Positions 40,101-46,996 of a DNA stretch of 52,483 nt are shown one piece after another. Position 1 is the stretch's first letter; each line of letters starts with the position of its first letter. Below the pieces are notes generated by a model. That model worked only from the letters and a program-made list of their open reading frames with translations. It had not been told where the DNA came from and ran no database searches. The translations under genes and the position numbers were made by a program. Source of the stretch: CAYLNH01 sp964384625 (lineage in GTDB: Bacteria > Verrucomicrobiota > Lentisphaeria > JABSQK01); contig CAYLNH010000014.1 of assembly GCA_964384625.1 (NCBI GenBank), positions 1 through 52,483 on the forward strand, read 5' to 3'.

Positions 40101-42312
40101 GCCGGGCGCGTTCGACTTTGACAAGCAGGACAACCTGTATGTCTTCGACTGGTTCAAGGACCGGCAGAACATCCGGGTCTACTCGCCGGCGGGCAAGTTG
40201 CTGCGGACGATCGGCACGCCGGGTGGCTTCAAGATGGGGTTGTGGGATCCCAGCCGGCTGGGCCGCATTCTGGCAATCGCGATCGATCAGAAGGATCAGC
40301 TGTGGACGGTCGGCGGGCAGTTTTACCCGCAACGGCTGACGCGCTGGTCGCTCGACGGCAAGGTGCTTTCCGAGCACTTCGGCCGGACGCGTTACGGCGG
40401 CGGCGGCGTACTCGATCCGGGGGACAAGTCATTGCTCTACTACGGCCCGCTCGAATTCAAACTCGACTGGGACACCGGCAAGACGAAGCTGCAGGCCTTG
40501 ACCTGGATTGGCAAGGCCGAGGCCGGCGAACAGCCGATCTACGTGAACGGCCGCAAGTACATGGTGAACCGCGGTCCGTTCTTCCGCATCAGTTGCGGCG
40601 TCGTTCATCTCTACGAGAATCACAAAACAAAGCTTGTCGCGGCCGTCGGTCTGGCCGACAAATTCCCGCCGCTGAACACGCCGGAGATCAAACAGCACCT
40701 CGGCAAGCGGTCGCTGACCCGGCTGCAGTTCACCTGGTCGGACCTGAATGGCGATCAGCAGGTGCAGGTGAAGGAAGTGCAGTTCGCGCCGCGGACAGTC
40801 AGTAGCTGTCAGGTGTTCGATGACGAACTGGGCATCATGGCCGGCAACACGCGGTTTCAGGTGAAGGAGTTCCTGCCCAACGGCGTGCCGGTCTACGAGA
40901 CGGTGAAACTGCCTGTCAAGGACGGCAACTGGCTGCGTATGGCCAACGGCAACTACTTCCATATGGGCGGCCGTCACAGCGGCGATATCGAGGGCTGGAC
41001 GCCGGACGGCAGGAAACTCTGGAGCTATCCCAGCGAAGGCAACGGCGTGCACGCATACTATCGCGCCAAACCGCTGCACCCCGAACAGGTCGTCTCGAAC
41101 TTCACCATCATGGGCCGCGGCAAAGCGCCTGCCGGCGACCTCGGCGAGTTCTACGTGATGAACACCAATTGCGGCATCTGGCATTTGTGGACGGCGGACG
41201 GTATCCTGGCCGGCAAGATCATGCTGGATCTGCGCCACCCGAAAGCCCGGCGCTGGAACTTTCCGGAACACGAACGCAACATGAAGGTGCCGCCGGTGAC
41301 CGCCGGGCAGGAGCACTTCTGGGGGCATGTCACGACCAGTCCGGACAACCGCTGTTACGGTGTCTACCGCTCGACCCACGTCTTTGAAATCCTCGGCCTG
41401 GACAAGTTCAAACGGACGACCGGCGTGATCACGGTCACCGAACAGGACATCCGCCAAGCCGTGAAGTGGGAGAAGGAACGGCAACGCCGCAAGGTTTACC
41501 GCGACGCGAAGATCTACACCTGCCGGCCGATTCCCAACCGGATCCATCTCGACGGCGATGCCGGCGACTGGGCCAAAGTCGCAGCGGTTTCCCTGCACGG
41601 CGATCGCCGCGATTTCAACGCCTGGTTTCGGGCCGGCTATATCAACGATACGCTGTACGTCTGCTTCGAAACGGCCGGCATGGGAGCGTTCAAAAACTCT
41701 GGTGAAGACTTCAAACGCATGTTCAAGAGCGGCGGCTGCGTCGATCTGAAGATCGCCGCGAACCCGACCGCGGACGCCACGCGCAAGGGCCCGGTGCAGG
41801 GCGATTTGCGTTTGCTGATCGCGCCGATCAAAGGCAAGCCGACCGCGATCCTCTACGAAGCGGAGAAACCCGGCGCGCCGGAGAACGTGCAGACGACCTA
41901 TGCCACCATGGTCTTCAAAACAGAGTTCGACAGCGTCCGGGTTCTGCCCGAGGTGAAGATCGCGCAATTCCCCGCCGAACACGGCTACGTCGTCGAAGCC
42001 GCCATCCCGATCAAGGAGCTGGGCTTGACGATCAGTGACGACAAAACTGTGAAAATGGACTGGGGCGTGATTCGAACGGACCAGACCGGTAACGGCATTC
42101 TGGGCCGGTACTACTGGTCCAATAAAGCAACGACCATCATTTCCGACGTCGCCGCCGAGGCCCACCTGGAGCCGCGGTTGTGGGGCCACATCCGCTTCAA
42201 GGGCAAGAAGAAATCAGCGCTCGATAGATCCATGAATTCCGGCCTCCTGGGGGTCGACGGCGATACGGACGCGGATACGGACGACCTGCTCGAGGAGTTG
42301 GAGTCGGACTGA
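37129..42312 (+). CDS. giant secreted NHL-propeller protein with discoidin-like and CBM9-like domains (paralogue C)
   Basis: A 1727-residue exported protein (signal MPRFQLFLSICMLAAGLGSG). It shares the plan of paralogues A and B: discoidin-like beta regions near the N-terminus (about 60-340), a FlgD-like segment (VTMVVNDLQGRRVRNVMARR, about 360), propeller blades, an EF-hand-like loop DLNGDQQVQVKE (about 1207), and a CBM9-like domain (about 1470-1700, RIHLDGDAGDWAKVAAVSLH and GRYYWSNKATTI). An additional inserted beta region (about 620-930) makes it longer. A short acidic tail (VDGDTDADTDDLLEELESD) follows the last domain and is absent from A and B. The ATG at 37129 has GAAGGA upstream. It is divergent from the GntR regulator, its likely controller. 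Confidence 0.78.
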   Translation: MPRFQLFLSICMLAAGLGSGLSAQIAPDQIDLASCRLIFKNGETAAPPELVKAALGVAATSAGDTWSSLMRSKYRATRGTDFSLVIALKQAQTFHSLICSEDRVRYLKSAAAYPGDRSKPAQWQELKAPPHQGTPYVIPLAQPAKSRVFVIVGRVNWRGGTPPPALRFSAKRLFNASPVAIFNAESEYTLKPDMGPPRTYAAADLARGGTWINVGPDKKTNNRILRPPISKFHPAWLVLSWAEARTVSGLVLRSNIRDVKLYAFRGKAGVNPAIADKSDWKLLRPKRVPPAKRLPEARQFSFPPVKTRGIRLVILETTDKAVCKVNGLTTITELGDGPIPDATAAADLPPYRISYNLAERRIVTMVVNDLQGRRVRNVMARRDRPAGAVSEPWNLKDEAGQYIKPGKYRFTALSHPGLELRYQMTPYPNVDMYAPQNAPWSTGHNGTGGWLADHSYCQALCTAGDRIYVGSPCAEDGLAMFEANLLGQKLWSRHNFIAWTGPQRMTSNGKEVFVHAGKGARDHIWAVDIKTKNTRTVWEPKSTSTRKRGIKGMVATGDTLFLAVRGEYRWLVNAFGAADVDIRNCYPKYKAKTKRDDRYAPDSQVDFKRLFRLTGTPPGQRQGLTYITSTRGPRAQQHAVLACKRPVPIGSLVFPMFKSREISLRLSVLKPDAKYPPDPERNEDWQKLDLDEAGGWSVVAAPPKTSTRALRITFVKGEDDELADIMLDEDAAGDAWEGRLEGMTILRRRYKNLFYTAKVRVNSGTVSKGGVWDAERKLPLSPENPGIYVLEWAAKQKLRGLAVKEIDGREMQVDVFTGPAGARVDLEDDKHWEQVGSYIQARRYYYHPDPNCNANARYMDGYVDFGDEYETRAIRLRVVSQYVVRKDGRAGQYGVREDRGGKELDPTRCRIYGVAPLQYLGGDTPVDPRIAERIEEFDVAAGKVTCEVHVPQPGYMNINAKGELFVISAGRLCRLEWPSGKVTPFPCDAKRPGAFDFDKQDNLYVFDWFKDRQNIRVYSPAGKLLRTIGTPGGFKMGLWDPSRLGRILAIAIDQKDQLWTVGGQFYPQRLTRWSLDGKVLSEHFGRTRYGGGGVLDPGDKSLLYYGPLEFKLDWDTGKTKLQALTWIGKAEAGEQPIYVNGRKYMVNRGPFFRISCGVVHLYENHKTKLVAAVGLADKFPPLNTPEIKQHLGKRSLTRLQFTWSDLNGDQQVQVKEVQFAPRTVSSCQVFDDELGIMAGNTRFQVKEFLPNGVPVYETVKLPVKDGNWLRMANGNYFHMGGRHSGDIEGWTPDGRKLWSYPSEGNGVHAYYRAKPLHPEQVVSNFTIMGRGKAPAGDLGEFYVMNTNCGIWHLWTADGILAGKIMLDLRHPKARRWNFPEHERNMKVPPVTAGQEHFWGHVTTSPDNRCYGVYRSTHVFEILGLDKFKRTTGVITVTEQDIRQAVKWEKERQRRKVYRDAKIYTCRPIPNRIHLDGDAGDWAKVAAVSLHGDRRDFNAWFRAGYINDTLYVCFETAGMGAFKNSGEDFKRMFKSGGCVDLKIAANPTADATRKGPVQGDLRLLIAPIKGKPTAILYEAEKPGAPENVQTTYATMVFKTEFDSVRVLPEVKIAQFPAEHGYVVEAAIPIKELGLTISDDKTVKMDWGVIRTDQTGNGILGRYYWSNKATTIISDVAAEAHLEPRLWGHIRFKGKKKSALDRSMNSGLLGVDGDTDADTDDLLEELESD

Positions 42313-42458
42313 AGACACGAGTCGGAATTCATCCGGTTTCGCGACGCCCGGGAGGAATGCGGTCATTGTTCATTAGTCATTGGTCAGTTGGCTCGGCTCC
42401 GACCCGACCGCCGCAATTTTACCAAGCCACGTTGCCGGGACCACAGTCATCGTCGCCC

Positions 42459-42484
42459 GTAAACCTGGGTGCGCCCAGGTTTAC
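42459..42484. terminator. 11-bp perfect hairpin overlapping the kamA stop codon
   Basis: GTAAACCTGGG-TGCG-CCCAGGTTTAC forms a perfect 11-bp stem with a 4-nt loop. The right arm includes the stop codon of the KamA-like gene (TAA at 42481-42483, minus strand). No U-run follows on the minus strand, so it may be a transcript-end stabiliser or a REP-like element rather than a textbook terminator. The surrounding 42313-42458 holds only AT-richer low-complexity GTCATTGTTCATTAGTCATTGG-type sequence near 42361-42385. Confidence 0.55.
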
Positions 42485-43596
42485 CGCAGGGGGTAGCTGA
42501 AGCCGGAGTTGCCGTGGATGTCGCGCAGAAGGAGGTCTTTGCTTGTCCGGCCCTCGATGTAGTCGGGGGATAGCGGCACCTTGCCGGCGCCGCCGGGGAT
42601 GTCGAGGATGTACTGCGGGATGCCGTAGCCGGAGATCGTGCCGCGCAGTTGGCGCATGATTTCGAGGCCTCGGTCGACGGGGACGCGGAAGTGGCCGGAG
42701 CCGGTGATCGGGTCGCACTGCAGCAGGTAGTACGGTCGGACGCGGATGCACAGCAGCTCGCGAAACAGCCGTCGCAAGGTGTCGGCATCGTCGTTTATCC
42801 CCTGCAGCAGCACCGTCTGGCTGCCAAGCACGAAACCGTGGTCCGCCAGCAGTTCACAGGCGTCACAGGCCGCCGCCGTGATTTCGTTGGGATGGTTCAC
42901 ATGCAGACTGAAGTACAACGGCTGGCAGGGTTGCAGGCGCCGGCATAGATCCGGCGTGATGCGCATGGGCAGAACAAATGGGACTTTGCTGCCGATCCGG
43001 ATGATGTCGATGTGTGGGATCTCACGCAATGCGGCAACGAGCCACTCCAGTTTCGCGTCACCCAGTATCAACGGATCACCGCCGGAGATAAGGACATCAT
43101 GGACTTCGGTATGGTCGGCGATGTAGTCGACGGCGTCCTGCCAGCGCCGGCGATTCGGCCGGGGCGCGTCGCGTTGTCCCACGATGCGGCCGCGGGTGCA
43201 ATACCGGCAGTAGACGGGACATTCGCCGGCGGCCAGCAGGAGGACACGATCGGGATAACGATGGACGAGACCGGGCACCCGGGTGCGTTCCTCCTCGCCG
43301 AGGGGGTCCTGGCGCTCGCCGGGAAGGACCTCCTGCTCGGCCGGCAGCGGGATGACCATTCGCCGCAGGGGGTCCTTCGGATCGTCGCGGTTGATCAGCC
43401 CGAAGTAATACGGCGTCAACCGAAACGGCAGTCCGGCGGGGTGCCGGAGAGCCCGGCGTTCGCCGGCCGTCAGATCGAGGATCGTGTCGAGTTCAGCGGC
43501 AGATCGCAGTGCGTGACGCAGTTGCCAGCGCCAGTCAAACCAGTCACTGCCGACGTGTTCAGGTGTGATACTCGGCGTTGATCTTGACGTATTCAT
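42481..43596 (-). CDS. KamA-family radical SAM aminomutase
   Basis: A 371-residue protein of the lysine 2,3-aminomutase family. The radical SAM cluster motif CPVYCRYCTR uses Cys126, Cys130 and Cys133, and ISGGDPLIL is the SAM-binding block. LDIPGGAGKVPL near residue 337 provides the PLP-binding lysine. Length is between EpmB (about 340) and true KamA (about 410). Candidate reactions are beta-lysine formation, or beta-lysylation supply for elongation factor P as with EpmB; no efp or epmA is in the window. The start is uncertain: the only good candidate, ATG at 43596, lies 38 bases inside argJ and has no ribosome site, so translation is probably coupled to argJ. Confidence 0.83.
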   Translation of the reverse strand: MNTSRSTPSITPEHVGSDWFDWRWQLRHALRSAAELDTILDLTAGERRALRHPAGLPFRLTPYYFGLINRDDPKDPLRRMVIPLPAEQEVLPGERQDPLGEEERTRVPGLVHRYPDRVLLLAAGECPVYCRYCTRGRIVGQRDAPRPNRRRWQDAVDYIADHTEVHDVLISGGDPLILGDAKLEWLVAALREIPHIDIIRIGSKVPFVLPMRITPDLCRRLQPCQPLYFSLHVNHPNEITAAACDACELLADHGFVLGSQTVLLQGINDDADTLRRLFRELLCIRVRPYYLLQCDPITGSGHFRVPVDRGLEIMRQLRGTISGYGIPQYILDIPGGAGKVPLSPDYIEGRTSKDLLLRDIHGNSGFSYPLR

Positions 43597-44806
43597 AGGA
43601 GAGGTCGCAGGTCCAGCAGGTGAACTCGCAGTCGCCCAGGCCAAGGTCGAGGTCGATATGGAGTTCCTTGACGTCGACGGCCTGCGCCAGTTCTTCCTCC
43701 GGCCGGTCGACGGGAGCGCCGCCGCGGACGACGGGTTCGCCTTCGAAGTAGAGGCTGACTTCCGTGGGCTCGATGGTCACGCCGGAATAACCGGCGGCAT
43801 CCAGGATACGACCGTAGTTGGGGTCGGCGCCGAACCAGGCGGTCTTGCACAGCAGCGAATTGGCGATGGTCTTGGCGCAGCGTTTGGCGTCTTCCGGCGT
43901 GCGCGCGCCCGTCACCCGGAGTTCAACAAACCGCGTGGCGCCTTCGCCGTCTTTGACGAGCCACTTGGCCAACTCGCCGGCGACGTGGTCGAAGGCGCGC
44001 TGGAAGAGCTCCGCCTCGACGGTCCCCGGCCGGATCGCCGGAATGTCGGCCAGGTTGCTGGCCATCGCGATAAAGCTGTCGTTGGTGCTCGTATCCCCAT
44101 CGACCGTGACCCGATTGAACGAATGATCCAGCGAACCGGCCAGCGTCGTATCGAGCAACCCGGGGGCCAGTTTGGCATCGGTGGTGATGAAGGCCAGCAT
44201 GGTCGCGTGCTTGCCGCGCTCGACGGGCGCCAGGTTCGGGTCGATCATGCCGACGCCCTTGGCCATGCCGCCGACATGGATCGGGACCCCGTCGATATGG
44301 ATTTCGACGGCCAGGGATTTCGGTACGGTATCCGTGGTCATGATCGCGTTGGCCGCGGCCTCGCCGCCGTCGACCGACAGGACTTCGCAGGCCATGCGGA
44401 TGCCTTCGGTCACCTTGTCCATGGGCAGCATGACGCCGATCCTGCCGGTGGAGAAGACCAGGACTTCATCGGGACTCAGCCCGAGGCAGTCAGCAACTTC
44501 ACCGGCCATATTGCCGGCGTCGGTCACGCCCTGCCGGCCGGTGCAGCAGTTGGCGTTGCCGGCATTGATGACGCAGGCACGGATGGTGTCGACTTCCGCG
44601 GCCAGACGCCGCGAGTAGTGCACCGGCGCGGCGGCGAAGGCGTTCTGCGTGAACGCGGCGGCAAACGGCGCCGGCCGGGTGCAGAGCAACACCGCCAGGT
44701 CCGGATTGCCGCTGGCCTTGAGGCCGGCTTTGACGCCGGCCGCCATGAAGCCGGCGGGCGTGCAGACGCCGCCGTTCTCAATGGCCTTGATTTCGTGTCC
44801 AATCAT
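43559..44806 (-). CDS. argJ: bifunctional glutamate N-acetyltransferase / amino-acid N-acetyltransferase
   Basis: A 415-residue ornithine acetyltransferase. The self-cleavage site that creates the N-terminal nucleophile of the beta chain is visible as KHATMLAFITTDA with Thr202. GFMAAGVKAGLK, ACVINAGNANCCTG, VFSTGRIGVMLPM and GDGEGATRFVEL-type (KDGEGATRFVEL) blocks and the C-terminal FGADPNYGRILDAAGYSG are all family hallmarks. It transfers the acetyl group of N-acetylornithine to glutamate in arginine synthesis, and may use acetyl-CoA. Its ATG (44804-44806) overlaps the argC stop as ATGA. A second overlap of 38 bases joins it to the KamA-like gene. Confidence 0.95.
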   Translation of the reverse strand: MIGHEIKAIENGGVCTPAGFMAAGVKAGLKASGNPDLAVLLCTRPAPFAAAFTQNAFAAAPVHYSRRLAAEVDTIRACVINAGNANCCTGRQGVTDAGNMAGEVADCLGLSPDEVLVFSTGRIGVMLPMDKVTEGIRMACEVLSVDGGEAAANAIMTTDTVPKSLAVEIHIDGVPIHVGGMAKGVGMIDPNLAPVERGKHATMLAFITTDAKLAPGLLDTTLAGSLDHSFNRVTVDGDTSTNDSFIAMASNLADIPAIRPGTVEAELFQRAFDHVAGELAKWLVKDGEGATRFVELRVTGARTPEDAKRCAKTIANSLLCKTAWFGADPNYGRILDAAGYSGVTIEPTEVSLYFEGEPVVRGGAPVDRPEEELAQAVDVKELHIDLDLGLGDCEFTCWTCDLSYEYVKINAEYHT

Positions 44807-45834
44807 AGCAGCCCTGTTGTTTCGTCCAGGCCGAAGGCCAGGTTCATATTCTGCACCGCCTGGCCGGAGGCGCCCTTGGTCAGGTTGTCGATGGCGGAGC
44901 TCAGGATGATCCGGTCGTTCCGGGCGTCGACGGCGCAGCCGATCTCGCAGTAATTCGTCATGACGACGTTTTTGGTATCGGCCAGTCGGCCCAGCGGCAG
45001 GACGCGGACAAACGGTTCGTCGGCATAGGCGTCGGCCAGGGTCTGGACCACGGCGGTCGCGTCGAACCCGGCGTCGGCGGCCTGCAGGTAGATGCTGGAG
45101 TGGATGCCGCGCGTCACCGGGATGAGGTGGGGCGTAAACAGGATTGCCAGTTCGTCGACGCCGGCGGCCGCCGCCAGTTCCTGCTCGATCTCCGGCGTGT
45201 GCCGATGGCCGACGACGGCGTAGGGCCGCACGCTTTCGTTGCATTCACTGAACAGATAGGGCAGATCAATCTTGCGGCCGGCGCCGGAGACGCCGCTGAG
45301 GCTGGCGCAGATGATGCCCGCGGTCCGCCCCAGGCCGGCAGCCAGGATTGGGCAGGCGGCAAGCAGGATGCTTGTGACGTAGCAGCCGGGGTTCGCAATC
45401 AGCCTGGCTTCGCGGATCTGTTCGCGGTAGCGCTCGGGCAGGCCGAAGACCGCCTGCTGCAGCAGTTCGGGCGCGGGATGGTCGGTTTTGTAGTATTCCT
45501 TGTACTTGGCGGTATCGCGCAGTCGGAAGTCGGCGCTGATATCGATCACGGTCAGCCCGGCATCCAGCAGGGGTCTGGCGTACTCGGCGGCCAGCCCGTG
45601 CGGCAGCGCCAGGAACGCAACATCCGCCGCGGCGGCGATCGCCGGGACGTCGGGTTCGACGAAGGTCAGGCCGGTGCCGTAAAATTTCGGGAAGACGGCT
45701 TCGATGCCCTGGCCGGCATACCGGCGCGAGGTGATGGCGGTGATTTCGACCTGCGGGTGCCGCTGCAGCAGCCGCACCAGTTCTTCGCCGCTGTACCCGG
45801 ATGCCCCGAAAATGGCCGCCCGTATCGTACTCAT
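44803..45834 (-). CDS. argC: N-acetyl-gamma-glutamyl-phosphate reductase
   Basis: A 343-residue enzyme of arginine synthesis that reduces N-acetylglutamyl phosphate to the semialdehyde using NADPH. The N-terminal Rossmann motif is AAIFGASGYSGEELVRLL, LPHG and ISADFRL follow, and the catalytic Cys151 is in IANPGCYVTSILLAA. The codons after Cys151 contain a 19-base stretch (45360-45378) identical to an intergenic REP-like hairpin at 20008-20026. The amino acids still fit the family, so the gene should be functional. The ribosome site before the ATG at 45834 is weak. It lies downstream of rpsI beyond a terminator and is coupled to argJ. Confidence 0.95.
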   Translation of the reverse strand: MSTIRAAIFGASGYSGEELVRLLQRHPQVEITAITSRRYAGQGIEAVFPKFYGTGLTFVEPDVPAIAAAADVAFLALPHGLAAEYARPLLDAGLTVIDISADFRLRDTAKYKEYYKTDHPAPELLQQAVFGLPERYREQIREARLIANPGCYVTSILLAACPILAAGLGRTAGIICASLSGVSGAGRKIDLPYLFSECNESVRPYAVVGHRHTPEIEQELAAAAGVDELAILFTPHLIPVTRGIHSSIYLQAADAGFDATAVVQTLADAYADEPFVRVLPLGRLADTKNVVMTNYCEIGCAVDARNDRIILSSAIDNLTKGASGQAVQNMNLAFGLDETTGLL

Positions 45835-45867
45835 GCTTCGTACCCAGTGTTCAGATGTTGCGCAGAG

Positions 45868-45903
45868 AAAAAAGAAAAGCCCCGAACCGAGCTGTCCGGG
45901 GCT
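45868..45903 (-). terminator. rho-independent terminator after rpsI
   Basis: On the minus strand, AGCCCCG and CGGGGCT (45878-45903) form a 7-bp stem, followed by a T-rich run (complement of 45868-45877). It lies 27 bases after the rpsI stop and before argC, so it should end or attenuate the rplM-rpsI transcript. Confidence 0.8.
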
Positions 45904-45929
45904 GCAAAAAACGTGTCGAGATGACCGGC

Positions 45930-46319
45930 TTAGCGCTTGGAGAACTGGAAGCGCTTGCGAGCGCCCGGCTGTCCGGTTTTCTTACGCTCTTTCATGCGGT
46001 CGTCACGGGTCAGCATACCGCTTTCCTTGAGCACCTCGCGGGTGCCGGGCTCGGTCTTGACCAGGGCGCGGGCGATGGCATGGCGCATGGCGCCGGCCTG
46101 CCCCATCGTGCCGCCGCCTTTGACGTTCACGTGGATGTCGAACTTGCCCTGCGTCCCGGTGACCTGCATCGGCTGCAGAATGTAGCCGCGCAGCGACTCG
46201 GTCGTGAAATACTGTTCGAACTCGTTCTTGTTGACCGTGATCTTGCCGCTGCCCTGGCGAAATCGCACCTGCGCGGTCGCTTCCTTGCGTCGGCCTGTGG
46301 CCCAGATATAATCGCTCAT
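45930..46319 (-). CDS. rpsI: 30S ribosomal protein S9
   Basis: A 129-residue S9 protein. It begins MSDYIWATGRRKEATAQVRF, has the VNVKGGGTMGQAGAMRHAIARAL core and ends in the conserved basic tail KTGQPGARKRFQFSKR, which reaches towards the ribosomal P site. Length and layout are normal. It follows rplM by 10 bases in the universal rplM-rpsI pair. Confidence 0.98.
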   Translation of the reverse strand: MSDYIWATGRRKEATAQVRFRQGSGKITVNKNEFEQYFTTESLRGYILQPMQVTGTQGKFDIHVNVKGGGTMGQAGAMRHAIARALVKTEPGTREVLKESGMLTRDDRMKERKKTGQPGARKRFQFSKR

Positions 46320-46329
46320 CGTCGTCCTC

Positions 46330-46764
46330 TTAGAGTTCCAGCGGTTCCGGCTTCTGCGCGGTGTGCTTGTGATCCGGACCGGCGTACACTTTCAATTTCG
46401 TGAACATCTGGCGGCCGAGCCGGTTGTGCGGCATCATGCCCCAGACCGCCTGTTTGATCAGGCGTTCCGGCGTCTTGGCGCGGATCAGGTCGGCGGTACG
46501 GTCCTTCTGGCCGCCCATCCAGCCGGAATAGTCCTGGTAGATCTTCTGGGTGTTCTTCTGGCCGGTCAGCGCCACTTTCTCGGCGTTGACCACAACCACG
46601 TAATCGCCCGTATCGACGTGCGGCGTGTAGGTCGGTTTGTTGCGGCCGCGAAGGATGTTCGCGATTTCGACGGCGATGCGACCGAGCACTTTGCCGTCGG
46701 CGTCGACGACATACCATTTCTGCTCGACCTCGCCATTCTTCGCCAGGTATGTTTTCATCGGCAT
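46330..46764 (-). CDS. rplM: 50S ribosomal protein L13
   Basis: A 144-residue L13 protein with KWYVVDADGKVLGRIAVEIANILRGRNKPTYTPHVDTGDYVVVVNA and GMMPHNRLGRQMFTKLKVYAG, both diagnostic. It is an early-assembly protein of the large subunit and heads the rplM-rpsI operon. The start is placed at the ATG at 46764 because AGGAG lies eight bases upstream; the internal ATG two codons on gives the more familiar MKTYLAK start but poorer spacing. Confidence 0.97.
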   Translation of the reverse strand: MPMKTYLAKNGEVEQKWYVVDADGKVLGRIAVEIANILRGRNKPTYTPHVDTGDYVVVVNAEKVALTGQKNTQKIYQDYSGWMGGQKDRTADLIRAKTPERLIKQAVWGMMPHNRLGRQMFTKLKVYAGPDHKHTAQKPEPLEL

Positions 46765-46851
46765 AGTATCAACTCCTGAAATCATCTGACCCGACCATGT
46801 CGTCAAGGCAGCCCGCCCGGACAACGGCAGACGTCGGGATAAAGAACGGGG

Positions 46852-46879
46852 AATATACTGCCCTGGTGTTGCGGTGCAA
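46852..46879 (-). promoter_or_regulatory. probable sigma-70-type promoter of rplM-rpsI
   Basis: On the minus strand TTGCAC (46874-46879) and TATATT (46852-46857) are spaced by 16 bases, about 90 bases upstream of the rplM start. The region between the GH38 end and rplM holds no other gene. Confidence 0.5.
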
Positions 46880-46996
46880 CCCCAAATAATGAGAAAAAGT
46901 TACGCCGTCGCGGGGGCGGCGGTCCGGTTGCCGCCTCCCGGAGCGCGGTGATTGGGTCCGGCAGCGGCGCGATCGCCCGGAATACCGGCGTCTCAC

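Noticed and set aside
40429..42189. Minus-strand 586-residue open frame opposite paralogue C
   Set aside because: Shadow of the 1727-residue gene; no ribosome site and no domain.
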